A DNA stretch of 64,000 nucleotides from Natronorubrum halalkaliphilum (GTDB lineage Archaea; Halobacteriota; Halobacteria; Halobacteriales; Natrialbaceae): assembly GCF_009834785.1 (NCBI RefSeq), contig NZ_WUYX01000069.1:207697-271696 (forward strand), written 5' to 3'. The position numbers were made by a program, and so were the translations under genes. This document shows positions 53,782 to 63,059 of the stretch, piece after piece. The notes under the pieces were generated by a model. That model worked only from the letters and a program-made list of their open reading frames with translations. It was not told the origin of the DNA and did not search any database. How positions within the stretch are numbered: the stretch's first letter is position 1; each line of letters begins with the position of its first letter.

Positions 53782-55065
53782 TCAGGAAAACGAGGAGAGA
53801 TCGACATCGCGGTCTCTCGGTTGGCTGCCGGAGTCGGCGAGTTGGTCGTACGTCGGAAGCTCCTCGAGCGAACTGTCCCGACGAACCGCTTTGATGATGT
53901 GTTTCGGATCGGTGACGAGTCGGTGCAGGAGGTAACTCCCCTGGGAACGGCCGCCGCCGGTCTTTTCGGATTCGATAACCCCGAGGAAGGCCTGCTCTTT
54001 GAGCTGTCGATAGAGCCCGTTTTCGGTGATCGGATCGGTCGCGACCATCTCGCAGATACCGACGTACCGTTCGTAGATCTCCCGCGTCTTGTGGGTCTCG
54101 CGGTCGCCGGTGATGATCCGACTCGCCAGCGCGTACAGGGCGAGTTTCGCGTGGACGGTCGCGCCGCTCGTGAGTTCTTCGATCCGGTTGATCTCGGCGA
54201 CCTCCTGGGCCTGCTGGATGTGGCTTTCGGAGACGTGTTCCGACCCCGCGCGGCGAGCGAGTTCGCCGGCTTCCTTGAGGATCTCGATCGCCTTGCGGGC
54301 GTCGCCGTGTTTCTTGGCGGCAAGCGCCGCACAGAGCTCGATCGTTCCGTTCTCGAGGACGTCCCGCTGGAACGCATCTTCGCGGTTGCGCATGATCTCC
54401 CGAAGCTGTGAGGCGTCGTAGGGGTGAAAGAACAGCTCTCGGTGACCGAAGCTGCTGTCGATGCGCTCGTCGAGGGTCTCCCGATACTTGACCTTGTTAC
54501 TGATGCCGATGACGCCGATGTAGGCGTCCGTCTTCTGGGCTTCGCGGGCTCGCGAAAGCTGCATCAGGATGTTGCTGTTATCCAGCTTGTCGATCTCGTC
54601 TAAAATGACGATGATCGCGTCGAAACACTCCTCGAGAATCCCCCAGATGTGCTGGTAGTACTCCATCGTTCCGACACCGCGGAGCGGGATATTCCCCTGA
54701 AAGGCCGTCTGTTCTTTCAGGCTCAGCGCCAACTGACGCGTCGCACGGGTCTCCGTGTTCGCTTCGGAGCAGTCGACGTAGAGCACCCCGCAGTCGATAT
54801 CGTTGCTTTTCGCGGCGGTCTGTGCTCGCGTGGCGACGTGTCGAGAGATGAGGCTCTTTCCGGTGCCGGTCTTGCCGTAGATCATCACGTTGTTCGGCGG
54901 ATCACCTCGCGTGATCGCACCGACTTCGGCGGCGACGGATTCGATCTCGTCGTCCCGACCGACGATTCGGTCTTCGTCGGGGACGTGACCGACGTGGAGG
55001 AGTTCCTTCCGGTTAAAAATGGGGTCGTGGGATTGGAAGAGCGGGTCCCCAGCCTGTTCAGCCAT
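53782..55065 (-). CDS. orc1: Orc1/Cdc6 replication initiator
   Basis: This 427-residue archaeal origin-recognition/loader protein has Walker A IYGKTGTGKSLISRHV, Walker B VILDEIDKLD, sensor 1 IGISNKVKYRE and a C-terminal winged-helix domain. The sequence looks like the conserved haloarchaeal Orc1-type (cdc6A) protein linked to the main chromosomal origin. A TATA box at 55089-55096 is 24-31 nt upstream of the ATG at 55065, which points to a leaderless message and favours this start over the in-frame ATG at 55089. The origin repeats begin 170 bp upstream. Confidence 0.95.
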   Translation of the reverse strand: MAEQAGDPLFQSHDPIFNRKELLHVGHVPDEDRIVGRDDEIESVAAEVGAITRGDPPNNVMIYGKTGTGKSLISRHVATRAQTAAKSNDIDCGVLYVDCSEANTETRATRQLALSLKEQTAFQGNIPLRGVGTMEYYQHIWGILEECFDAIIVILDEIDKLDNSNILMQLSRAREAQKTDAYIGVIGISNKVKYRETLDERIDSSFGHRELFFHPYDASQLREIMRNREDAFQRDVLENGTIELCAALAAKKHGDARKAIEILKEAGELARRAGSEHVSESHIQQAQEVAEINRIEELTSGATVHAKLALYALASRIITGDRETHKTREIYERYVGICEMVATDPITENGLYRQLKEQAFLGVIESEKTGGGRSQGSYLLHRLVTDPKHIIKAVRRDSSLEELPTYDQLADSGSQPRDRDVDLSSFS

Positions 55066-55088
55066 GTCTCCGTTCTCGAAGACGCACA

Positions 55089-55096
55089 TAATAAAT
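55089..55096 (-). promoter_or_regulatory. TATA box of orc1
   Basis: TTTATTAT on the minus strand is 24-31 nt upstream of the ATG at 55065. The sequence up to the start is too short for a leader, so transcription should begin at or next to the start codon. Confidence 0.6.
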
Positions 55097-55234
55097 CTAT
55101 GGAAGGTAGTTCAGACTGATAATAGCTGGATAGACGTTTTGATACGCAGTGTTTCGGCTGACTCTTCTCGAGTTCGATCTCTGCCGCATGCAGACTGTAC
55201 CGTCGCTTCGGCGGTGATCGGTGGCCGACCCCCG

Positions 55235-55255
55235 CACCCCTCGTTCAGAGTGAAA
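55235..55255 (-). repeat. origin recognition box 1 (ORB)
   Basis: CACCCCTCGTTCAGAGTGAA on the plus strand is the reverse complement of the ORB form at 55602 and carries the G-string on the minus strand. It is the left member of the inverted ORB pair around the AT-rich region. Confidence 0.85.
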
Positions 55256-55414
55256 GGCTGGTCACGGGTGGGAGGGGTGATGCAGGGGAGAGTCGGATTC
55301 CAGAAGAGACCACTCGGATTCGAGTAGAGCGGTGGCAGCGGCGACATTGCGGAAAAGCGATCCGAGGAACTGAATTGATCACCGAGCGACGTGGCTCGTG
55401 CTGTATCCGTAAGT

Positions 55415-55500
55415 TCAGTATCCTTTCTTTCTTCTTTCTAGAACCACTAGCCTAGTATAGTAGTATTATATTTTACGGAACAAGCAACAAATTCCTGCTA
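55415..55500. other. AT-rich duplex unwinding element candidate
   Basis: The segment includes the pyrimidine run TCCTTTCTTTCTTCTTTCTA and an AT block TAGTATTATATTTTAC, the most AT-rich stretch in the surrounding 10 kb. It lies between the two inverted ORBs, as expected of the site where the helix first opens. Confidence 0.7.
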
Positions 55501-55601
55501 GTGCCGCTGCTACACCACAAAAGCCGAGTGTTTGACAGTTTATCAAGACAAGTGCGGAACAGCATGCCCTCGCTCGAGAGGGCTCCCATACCTTCTCCCG
55601 T

Positions 55602-55622
55602 TTTCACTCTGAACGAGGGGTG
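55602..55622 (+). repeat. origin recognition box 2 (ORB)
   Basis: TTTCACTCTGAACGAGGGGT with a following G is identical in its core to the copies at 55977 and, in reverse, 55235. It is the right member of the inverted pair around the AT-rich region. Confidence 0.85.
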
Positions 55623-55751
55623 TGGGTATCGTCGTTCCGGCAACGAGTGCTTCCCGCAGGAGGTATCGTCCGATTCGCTCCGGTCGACTCTCACTCCGCT
55701 GTCAGAGTGACCGACACTCAACCGCTGAGATCGCGGGGCCTCACCGCCCCG

Positions 55752-55771
55752 TTTCACTCTGAACGACGGGT
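55752..55771 (+). repeat. origin recognition box 3 (one-base variant)
   Basis: TTTCACTCTGAACGACGGGT differs from the other copies by one base in the G-string (CGACGGG for CGAGGGG). It may bind the initiator more weakly. Confidence 0.75.
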
Positions 55772-55976
55772 CTCTCCGCTCACGTATTCACGAATTGGTC
55801 GAAGGTGGTCGTACCGATCGCAGTCGGCGACGCGAGGATCGGAGCAAACAGATTTAGCCCAATATTGCTGATTGCCGCCCGCATAACCGCGCTATTCCCG
55901 TCCGATCAATTTCGGAGACCCATGCCAGCACAGCCACACTGATCCCGCCGGACCAGCCAACGCGTATCGAACCACT

Positions 55977-55997
55977 TTTCACTCTGAACGAGGGGTG
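55977..55997 (+). repeat. origin recognition box 4 (ORB)
   Basis: TTTCACTCTGAACGAGGGGT with a following G is a perfect copy, 76 bp before the start of the citE-like gene. Binding of the initiator here could influence that gene's promoter. Confidence 0.83.
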
Positions 55998-56072
55998 TCC
56001 GTCGACATCGAACCGACGCTGTACGCGCGCTGAGAAGCGTACTCCTTTACTCGTGGCTCCCGGACACGGCGT

Positions 56073-56981
56073 ATGGGACGCAGAAGCGTCATGTTCACGC
56101 CGGGGGATCGACCCGAAATGCTTCGGAAGGCACCTGCCGCAGGGGCGGACGTCATCGTTTTCGATCTCGAGGACGCCGTTGCTCCCAAGCGAAAGGCCGA
56201 TGCCCGACAAACCGTCCGCGAGGTGCTCGTCGACCCCGATTTCGATCCGGACTGTGAGGTTTGCGTTCGCATCAACGCAGCCCAATCGACCGCAGCAGCG
56301 GATCTCGAGGCGCTCTTCGGGCCCGCAGAGAGCGACAACGGCAACGGCAGCGACAGCAACGATGACGACCCTCTGCGGCTCGATAGCGTGATGCTCCCGA
56401 AAGTCGATTCGCCGAGCGACGTCCGTGACCTCGTCGACGAACTCGCGACGTACGACGTTTCGCTGCCCGTCTTCGCGGTCATCGAGAACGCCGCCGGCGT
56501 CCTCGCGGCGCCGGAAATCGCCGCCGTCCCGGCGACCGACGCGCTCGTCTTCGGGGCCGAAGACCTCTCGGCGGACCTCGGCGCGACCCGCACCGCCGAG
56601 GGCCTCGAGGTGCTCTACGCTCGCGAACGGGTCGTCCTCGCGGCGTCGGCACACGACTGTACGGCCATCGACACCCTCGTAACGGACTTCGGAGACGAGA
56701 CGCAACTGCACGAGGACACCGAGTTTTCGATCCAGCTCGGCTACGACGGGAAGCTGGCGATCCATCCCGCGCAGGTCGAACCGATCAACGCGGCGTTTAC
56801 GCCGTCGGACGAGGAACTCGAGTGGGCCGAACGCGTCCTCGAAGCCGAGCGGGAAGCCGACGCCGACGGTCGGGGCGTTTTCGAAGTCGACGGCGAAATG
56901 ATCGATGCGCCGCTGATCGCGCAGGCCGAACGGATCCGCTCGCGCGCCGGGAGAACAGACGGAGAACGGAACGGCGAGTAA
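56073..56981 (+). CDS. HpcH/HpaI aldolase/citrate lyase family (CitE-like) protein
   Basis: The 302-residue TIM-barrel protein is of the CitE/malyl-CoA lyase superfamily: RRSVMFTPGDRPEMLRKAP at the N-terminus, DVIVFDLEDAVAPKRKADAR with the metal-binding acidic residues, VCVRINA, AVIENAAGVLAAPEI and GYDGKLAIHPAQVEPIN. Members cleave or form C-C bonds in CoA esters such as malyl-CoA or citramalyl-CoA. An acidic insertion at about residues 88-105 is haloarchaeal. A TTTAC element at 56046-56050, 23-27 nt upstream, suggests leaderless transcription. Confidence 0.88.
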   Translation: MGRRSVMFTPGDRPEMLRKAPAAGADVIVFDLEDAVAPKRKADARQTVREVLVDPDFDPDCEVCVRINAAQSTAAADLEALFGPAESDNGNGSDSNDDDPLRLDSVMLPKVDSPSDVRDLVDELATYDVSLPVFAVIENAAGVLAAPEIAAVPATDALVFGAEDLSADLGATRTAEGLEVLYARERVVLAASAHDCTAIDTLVTDFGDETQLHEDTEFSIQLGYDGKLAIHPAQVEPINAAFTPSDEELEWAERVLEAEREADADGRGVFEVDGEMIDAPLIAQAERIRSRAGRTDGERNGE

Positions 56982-57055
56982 CGTTCGGTAACTGTATTAA
57001 CACATCAGAACACCTTATATTGAGATTAATGTACTATGTAGGGCATTCGTCACGC

Positions 57056-57061
57056 TTATTT
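57056..57061 (+). promoter_or_regulatory. TATA box of the second glutamate dehydrogenase
   Basis: TTATTT lies 26-31 nt before the ATG at 57087. The distance implies leaderless transcription and supports the chosen start. The upstream 60 bp are AT-rich and may contain activator sites. Confidence 0.5.
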
Positions 57062-57086
57062 CGGTTTCCTTCGGTAGCTATACGTA

Positions 57087-58343
57087 ATGTCTGGCGAAGC
57101 CAACCCATTCGAAAGCCTACAGTCCCAGATCGACGAGGCTGCAACCCACCTCGACATCGGTGCTGACGTGATCGAGCGGCTCAAGTATCCGGAACGGGTC
57201 CTCGAGACCAACCTCACGATCGAACGGGACGACGGCGAACTCGAGCGGTTCAAAGCCTTCCGTTCGCAGTTCAACGGCGACCGGGGTCCCTACAAGGGCG
57301 GCATTCGCTACCACCCGCAAGTCTCTCGCGACGAAGTGAAAGCGCTGTCGGGCTGGATGGTCTACAAGTGTGCAACTGTCGGGATCCCCTACGGTGGCGG
57401 GAAAGGCGGTATCATCATCGACCCCAACGAGTATTCGGAAGCCGAACTCGAGCGCGTCACGCGTGCGTTCGCGACGGAACTGCGGCCGCTGATCGGTGAG
57501 GATCGCGACATCCCCGCGCCCGACGTGAACACGGGCCAGCGGGAGATGAACTGGATCAAAGACACCTACGAAACGCTCGAGAATACGACCGAACCGGGCG
57601 TCATCACCGGGAAGAACATCGCCAGCGGCGGCAGCGAGGGTCGCGTCGAAGCGACCGGCCGGTCGACAGTGATCACCGCACGGGAAGCGTTCGACTACCT
57701 CGGCAAAGATCTCGACGGCGCGACCGTCGCCGTCCAGGGATACGGTAACGCCGGCTGGATCGCCGCGAAGCTGATCGACGAAATGGGGGCGACCGTCGTC
57801 GCCGTCAGCGACTCGAGCGGCGGCGTCTACAACGCCGACGGCATCGACCCGGTTACGGTCAAAAATCACAAGAACGAGACCGGCAGCGTCGTCGGTTTCG
57901 ACGGGAGCGAGACGGAACTCACGAACGAGGACGTCCTGACGCTGGACGTCGATCTCCTGATTCCCGCCGCCCTCGAGAACGCCATCGACGGCGACCTCGC
58001 CGAGCAAGTCGAGGCAGACGTCATCTCCGAGGCCGCAAACGGACCGCTGACGCCCGAGGCCGACGCGGTTCTCGAGGAGAAAGACGTTTTCGTGATTCCG
58101 GATATCCTCGCCAACGCCGGCGGCGTCACGGTCAGCTACTTCGAGTGGGTTCAGAATCGCCAGCGCTTCTACTGGACCGAGGAGAAGGTCAACAACGAAC
58201 TCGAGGAGCTTATCGTCGACGCCTTCGATGCGCTTGTCGAAACGATCGACGAACACGATCTCGATAACGCACGGACCGCGGCGTACGTGGTCGCGATACG
58301 GCGCGTTGCCAATTCGTTCGAAGAGTCGGGTTCGTTCCCGTGA
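57087..58343 (+). CDS. gdhB: glutamate dehydrogenase (second paralogue)
   Basis: This 418-residue glutamate dehydrogenase is clearly related to the one at 50897. It has [36 protein letters not shown] with the catalytic lysine, the dinucleotide motif [13 protein letters not shown] and [17 protein letters not shown]. Differences in the Rossmann loop (GNAGW here, GSVGA in the other copy) hint at different cofactor use or direction. The gene symbol only distinguishes it from the first copy. The start at 57087 is supported by its TATA box. Confidence 0.94.
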   Translation: MSGEANPFESLQSQIDEAATHLDIGADVIERLKYPERVLETNLTIERDDGELERFKAFRSQFNGDRGPYKGGIRYHPQVSRDEVKALSGWMVYKCATVGIPYGGGKGGIIIDPNEYSEAELERVTRAFATELRPLIGEDRDIPAPDVNTGQREMNWIKDTYETLENTTEPGVITGKNIASGGSEGRVEATGRSTVITAREAFDYLGKDLDGATVAVQGYGNAGWIAAKLIDEMGATVVAVSDSSGGVYNADGIDPVTVKNHKNETGSVVGFDGSETELTNEDVLTLDVDLLIPAALENAIDGDLAEQVEADVISEAANGPLTPEADAVLEEKDVFVIPDILANAGGVTVSYFEWVQNRQRFYWTEEKVNNELEELIVDAFDALVETIDEHDLDNARTAAYVVAIRRVANSFEESGSFP

Positions 58344-58593
58344 TACGCTGAACCGGTTGGCTTCGCCCGTTTTGCTGTTTCTCTATCCTCGCTTCGGGAG
58401 CTGACATGGTCAGTTGGATCTGTGTCCCGGGGCGACCGCGAGGAGTCTTCCGGTCGCGCCGGCACCGACGGACGGCAGTCCGTACGGAGGCGAGCACTCA
58501 GGAAACCTGACGCTCGCCACAGGCGAGATGATGCGATCGTTTCCGCTTGTGTGTGCCTTTTGCGGCCCAGTCGTGAAGGCCGAGATCACCACG

Positions 58594-60699
58594 ATGGCTG
58601 GGTCCAATCCCCACGGCAGCTTCGACGAGATTCGCGAGAAGATCGACGGCAATCCGATGGCGAAGTTGATCCACTACGCGCTTCCGTACTGGGTGCCGCT
58701 GTGCATCGGATTCGTCTCGACGATGATCAACCGCGCCGCGCGGCTGTTCCCGGCGTTGATGCTCGCGGCCGCGATCGACCTCGTCATCACGCAATCGGGC
58801 GGCGTCGATCAGTTGCTCGCGGCGACGGGGCTCGTCCCCACGGAACCGGTGCCCGCCGAACAGACCGGCGAGCGCCTCTCCCTCCTGTACTACCTGGGCG
58901 CGCTCACGGTGGCGTCCTACGTCATCCAGGCGATTACCCACTACCTGTCGCGGTACTTCTTCCAGACGACCGCTCAGCACATCCAACACGACCTGCGCCT
59001 GGACACGTACGACCACATGCAGCGGCTGTCCCTGTCCTTTTTCAACAACCACCAGACCGGCGGGATGATGGCGATCCTGAACAGCGACGTCAATCGCTTA
59101 GAGGAGTTCTTCAACAACGAGATCCGTCAGATCACGGAGGCGGTGATGATCTTCTCGCTGGTCGGAGGGTACATGCTCTACACGGCTCCGTGGCTGGGCG
59201 CGCTGGTCTTGCTCCCGGTGCCGATCATCGCCTTCGCGACGGCGAAGTTCATCGTCTGGATCGAGCCGAAGTACAAGCGGATCCGCGAACTCGTCGCCCG
59301 CCTGAACACGCGGCTGTCGAACAACCTTGGCGGCGCGGCGATTGTGAAGTCCTTCGATCGCTACGACGTCGAGAACCACCGCGTCGAGGAACAGAGCAAG
59401 GGGTATCGCGACGAGAAGATCAGCGCCATCACGGTCCGGAAGGCGTTCTTCGCGTCGCTTCGCCTGCTCGTCGGCGCGATGTTCGTCTCGATTCTCGTCG
59501 CCGGCGGCTACTCCGTCGTCACCGCGGGCGGCCTGACCGCCGGGACGTTCGTCGTCTTCTTCATGTATCTCCGGGAACTCGACGGCCCGATGACCCGGAT
59601 CGGCAAGACCGCGAACAACTACCAGAAGGCCAAATCCAGCGCCGAGCGCGTCTTCGGGATCCTGGCGACCGACGCGGACATCCAGTCGCCATCGGACGCC
59701 GACGCCCCCGACACGGTCGAGGGGAACGTCACGTTCGAAGACGTCGCGTTCAGCTACAGCGAGGACGGCGAACGAATCCTCGACGGCATCGACCTCGAGG
59801 TCGAGTCCGGCGAAACGGTCGGATTCGCGGGGACCAGCGGCTCCGGCAAGTCGACGCTGTTGAAGCTGGTGCCGCGTTTCTACGACGTCGACAGTACCCA
59901 CCCGCGAGCGGACGGTGGGGTTGACGTGGACGTCGGACCTGCTTCCGGCGGTGCCGACGCCGATACCGACGCCGGGACCGGACCCGGTACCGACGCCGAC
60001 TCCTTGACCGAAAGCGGCTGGGACGACCGGCGCCACGACGGGGCCGACCACGAGACTCGAGGGGACACCGCAGTACGAATCGACGGTGTCGACGTCCGGG
60101 AGTACGACCTCCAGACGCTACGGGACCGGATCGGCGTCGTCGAACAGGATCCGTACATGTTCTCGGGGACGATTCGGGAGAACATCGCTTACGGCGACGG
60201 CGAGACGTTCCGGACGGTCCTCGAGGCCGACCGCGGGACCGACGTGTCGGACGCTGTCGAAGAGCGTATCCGCGAGTCGGCGATCGCCGCCGGTGCGCAC
60301 ACGTTCATCGAAGAGCTTCCCGACGGCTACGATACGATGGTCGGCGAGCGGGGCGTCAAGCTCTCGGGCGGGCAGCGCCAGCGAGTGTCGATCGCGCGGA
60401 CGATCCTCAACGATCCGGACGTCATCGTCCTGGACGAGGCGACCAGCGACGTCGACACCGAGACGGAGCAGGTGATCCAGCGGAATCTCGACGAACTCAC
60501 CGCGGATCGGACCGCGTTCGTCATCGCTCACCGACTCTCGACGATCCGAGACGCCGATCGGATCGTCGTCATGGACGACGGCGAAGTGATCGAGACCGGC
60601 ACGCACGAAGAACTGGTCGAGTCGGACGGGACGTACGCCGATCTCTGGGACTCACAGACGAGCAACGGAGCCGACGACGGCGCTCTCGAGGGCGATTGA
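58594..60699 (+). CDS. ABC transporter, fused permease and ATP-binding domains
   Basis: The 701-residue half-exporter has an N-terminal membrane domain with six helices ([26 protein letters not shown] is the typical cytoplasmic coupling block) and a C-terminal ABC ATPase: Walker [14 protein letters not shown], signature [14 protein letters not shown], Walker [14 protein letters not shown]. Between Walker A and the Q-loop lies an acidic insertion of about 60 residues (59888-60075), rich in Asp and Gly. Homodimers of this type export lipids, drugs or peptides; the substrate is unknown. The start at 58594 was chosen because the earlier frame is basic and proline-rich. Confidence 0.9.
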   Translation: MAGSNPHGSFDEIREKIDGNPMAKLIHYALPYWVPLCIGFVSTMINRAARLFPALMLAAAIDLVITQSGGVDQLLAATGLVPTEPVPAEQTGERLSLLYYLGALTVASYVIQAITHYLSRYFFQTTAQHIQHDLRLDTYDHMQRLSLSFFNNHQTGGMMAILNSDVNRLEEFFNNEIRQITEAVMIFSLVGGYMLYTAPWLGALVLLPVPIIAFATAKFIVWIEPKYKRIRELVARLNTRLSNNLGGAAIVKSFDRYDVENHRVEEQSKGYRDEKISAITVRKAFFASLRLLVGAMFVSILVAGGYSVVTAGGLTAGTFVVFFMYLRELDGPMTRIGKTANNYQKAKSSAERVFGILATDADIQSPSDADAPDTVEGNVTFEDVAFSYSEDGERILDGIDLEVESGETVGFAGTSGSGKSTLLKLVPRFYDVDSTHPRADGGVDVDVGPASGGADADTDAGTGPGTDADSLTESGWDDRRHDGADHETRGDTAVRIDGVDVREYDLQTLRDRIGVVEQDPYMFSGTIRENIAYGDGETFRTVLEADRGTDVSDAVEERIRESAIAAGAHTFIEELPDGYDTMVGERGVKLSGGQRQRVSIARTILNDPDVIVLDEATSDVDTETEQVIQRNLDELTADRTAFVIAHRLSTIRDADRIVVMDDGEVIETGTHEELVESDGTYADLWDSQTSNGADDGALEGD

Positions 60700-60905
60700 C
60701 TCGACTGGTGTGTGTCGTCCCGCCCCCGTCTTCGGGATGCTCGGAGCACTCGTCGCGATAATCGTCTCAACGCCTCCGTTCGACGGGCTAGTGCCGAATT
60801 ACCGCGCTTGCGGGAGCGAAACGAGCGATCGTCGTGGCGGTTTGCTGTCCTATCTCTTGTCTCGGTAGCTTTTTGCCGGTTGCTGGCTACCGACGGGTAG
60901 AGTGA

Positions 60906-61409
60906 ATGGTACGGGAACGACTCGCTCGGTATCGTGATGCGGCTCGCCAGCAACTCGTCGCAGCCTTCCGCGAAGAACACACGCCACATCAGGTTGCTGC
61001 GAGCTTCGCTATAGGCATCTTCATTACCGCGCTTCCGACGGGGGGGCTCGGGATCGGTCTGTTTTTCGTCTTCATCTCGCTGTGGTCGTCGATCAGCAAA
61101 CCCGCTATCTTCGCCTCCGTGGCCGTTCTCAATCCGTTCGTGAAACCGGCAGTGTACCTCGCGAGCTTTCAGGTCGGCGCTTTCTTGCTCGGATCCGAGT
61201 CGGTCCGATCGCGCGATGCGACGACGACCGAGTCAGCGTGGGTCGCGATCCAGCAACTGCTTCTCGGAAACGCCATCATCGCCGTCGTCCTCTCGGCGCT
61301 GAGTTACGTCACCGTCTTGCACCTGACTCGCCTTCACCGACGGCGAGGCCCGCCGCGGTCCGGGCTCTCACTGACGTCGTTCCTTCTGGGTCCGTTCCGC
61401 CGACAATGA
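60906..61409 (+). CDS. DUF2062 membrane protein
   Basis: This is a 167-residue protein with the DUF2062 pattern: an N-terminal amphipathic stretch with HTPHQVAASFAIGIFITALPTGGLGIG, several hydrophobic helices and a basic C-terminus. The family is found in many bacteria and archaea with unknown function, sometimes fused to glycosyltransferases. The start at 60906 gives the usual N-terminus MVRERLARYRDAARQ. Confidence 0.82.
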   Translation: MVRERLARYRDAARQQLVAAFREEHTPHQVAASFAIGIFITALPTGGLGIGLFFVFISLWSSISKPAIFASVAVLNPFVKPAVYLASFQVGAFLLGSESVRSRDATTTESAWVAIQQLLLGNAIIAVVLSALSYVTVLHLTRLHRRRGPPRSGLSLTSFLLGPFRRQ

Positions 61410-61544
61410 CGGTCTCGTCGCCGTTCACGTCGGCGTGGTCCGCAAACGAGCGTTCGGTCGTCTCGAGCACGAACACTTACCAAAACCAACAGACAGTCTC
61501 CGATCCAATAAACACTTATGAACCGAACTTCCATTGAGGAGGTA

Positions 61545-62390
61545 ATGAATCGCAGAACGCTTCTCGGCGGTCTCGGCGTCGCGGGTCTCGCGAGTCTCTC
61601 CGGCTGTCTAGGCATGCTCGGAATGGCCGAACACGAGTCGTCGCCTGCGGGCGTCGATGCGAGCGTTCGGTCGGATACGGGGTACGAACAGACCGGCATC
61701 GACGACGTGGTCGTCGAAGAGGACGTCGGCGTCAGCGCCGCTTCGGAGACCGTCGTCGTCACGAACTATCTCACCGAACACGAGAAAGCAGTCGATATGG
61801 AACCGCTCGGCAGCCAGCGCGGCGCCGTATTCATGGTCCTCACCACGCCACAGATCGGCGTGGCAGGTCGGAACTTCAACCCGGTCGAGGACATGTCCGC
61901 CGGCGAACTCGTCGATCTCGTCGGGGATAACTACGACGAAATGGGAAATATCTCTCACGAGGCGGACGACGAGATCACGATTCTCGGCGAAACGACGACC
62001 CGATCGCGGTTCAGCGCCGACGCGATGTTCAGCGGTCAAGAGGTCGAGGTCGACCTCCACGTCAGCGAAGCCGTCGAGGGCGGCGACGATCTGCTCGTAA
62101 CCATCGGCGTCTACCCGCAGCGACTCCGGAGCCGGGAGGAGGACAACATCATCGCGCTCATGGAGGCCATCTCTCTGGATATTGACGCGAACGGAGACGA
62201 AACGGGCGACAACGACGACGAGAACGACGATGCCAACGGCGGTGATGAAGCGGACGACAGCGACGACAGCGAGACTGACGACAGTGACGGCGGTACCGAC
62301 GACGACAGCACCGAAGACGATGGCGGGGACGGAGAAGAGGACGACGGGGACGACGAAGACGATGACGGCGTCCTCGGTATTCTCGAGTAG
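61545..62390 (+). CDS. Tat-type lipoprotein with acidic tail (DUF6517-like)
   Basis: The 281-residue protein has a twin-arginine signal MNRRTLLGGLGVAGLASLSGC with a lipobox cysteine, so it should be anchored at the cell surface. The mature domain of about 160 residues (VVTNYLTEHEKAVDMEPLG, FMVLTTPQIGVAG) matches the haloarchaeal DUF6517 lipoproteins. It is followed by a tail of about 65 residues made almost only of Asp, Glu, Gly, Ser and Asn. An upstream ATG at 61518 is in frame; I chose 61545 because it puts RR close to the start. Confidence 0.82.
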   Translation: MNRRTLLGGLGVAGLASLSGCLGMLGMAEHESSPAGVDASVRSDTGYEQTGIDDVVVEEDVGVSAASETVVVTNYLTEHEKAVDMEPLGSQRGAVFMVLTTPQIGVAGRNFNPVEDMSAGELVDLVGDNYDEMGNISHEADDEITILGETTTRSRFSADAMFSGQEVEVDLHVSEAVEGGDDLLVTIGVYPQRLRSREEDNIIALMEAISLDIDANGDETGDNDDENDDANGGDEADDSDDSETDDSDGGTDDDSTEDDGGDGEEDDGDDEDDDGVLGILE

Positions 62391-62481
62391 CCCTCGCTAC
62401 TCAGACGGATTGCTGTCAGTCAGTGGCGGAGCCCGCGAGCGGTCGTGCGGTCGCTCCGGTAAACAGGTACAACAGACCGTA

Positions 62482-62715
62482 TCAGAGGACGCCGGAGCCG
62501 TAGACGAGGAGGGCGAATCCGACGACGACGAAGACGACGCCCGTTCCTTTCGTGACCCGAATTCTGTCCGCGGCATCGATCGCAGTATTTTCTCCCTCTC
62601 GATCCTCGAACGGTGCCATCCCCTGTCGGTGCTGGGCTGCGACGATTGCTGGTGCGTACTGGATCCCGGCGACGCCGAGCGCAACGAACGCGAGACCGGC
62701 AACGAGTGCGATCAT
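62482..62715 (-). CDS. small two-helix membrane protein
   Basis: This is a 77-residue protein with two hydrophobic helices (IALVAGLAFVALGVAGIQYAP and GTGVVFVVVGFALLVYGSGVL) separated by an acidic loop. It has no known motif. Its start overlaps the stop of the acyl-CoA dehydrogenase fragment by four bases. Similar small proteins of unknown function are common in haloarchaea. Confidence 0.65.
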   Translation of the reverse strand: MIALVAGLAFVALGVAGIQYAPAIVAAQHRQGMAPFEDREGENTAIDAADRIRVTKGTGVVFVVVGFALLVYGSGVL

Positions 62716-62936
62716 GATTGGCCGAGGGTGGACGGTAGCGCCCCTTCGCCGAACCCGCCGTTCGTTTCGGTAACGGGAGCGCCCAGCGTTTCGAGGCCGG
62801 CGAACTGCTCGAAGATGTCCGACGGAAATCGGTACTCGGCCTCGACAAACTGAGCGATCGGTTCGATCTCGGTTTCACAGAACTCGTTGACGGGGTCCCG
62901 GATCGCCCGGTGTTCGTCGGGCAACGCCGTGTCCAT
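62712..62936 (-). pseudogene. acyl-CoA dehydrogenase N-terminal fragment
   Basis: This is a 74-residue open frame whose sequence, DTALPDEHRAIRDPVNEFCE then RFPSDIFEQFAGLETLGAPV then TNGGFGEG, matches the N-terminal helical domain of acyl-CoA dehydrogenases (compare MDFALSAEQQQIRDMVSEF at 17594). The rest of the enzyme, including the FAD-binding and catalytic parts, is absent and the sequence changes abruptly to a short unrelated tail. It is best read as a truncated relic. A small retained protein cannot be ruled out. Confidence 0.68.
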
Positions 62937-63059
62937 GCCGACTAGTTTCCGAGACGCAAAATAAACGCACCGCCGCGATCGGCCGCGATCCGTCGTTCTC
63001 GCCTCGCGTGGGTCCTGTTTCGAGACCTCTCTTTCGAAAATCGGTCCGGACTCGAGTCG

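Larger units (their letters stand above)
55235..55997. other. replication origin (oriC) beside orc1
   Basis: The region between orc1 and the citE-like gene has the layout of a haloarchaeal chromosomal origin. Repeats of the form CACTCTGAACGAGGGG lie at 55235 (reverse), 55602, 55752 and 55977 (forward). The first two face each other across an AT-rich segment at 55415-55500 that could unwind. The repeat ends in a G-string, the hallmark of archaeal origin recognition boxes bound by Orc1. No gene fits in the stretch. Confidence 0.88.

Noticed and set aside
55019-55871. Several short open frames with FTLNEGCG or HPSFRVK peptides in the origin region
   Set aside because: They are translations of the ORB repeats on either strand. 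They have no haloarchaeal composition and lie across the AT-rich unwinding element.
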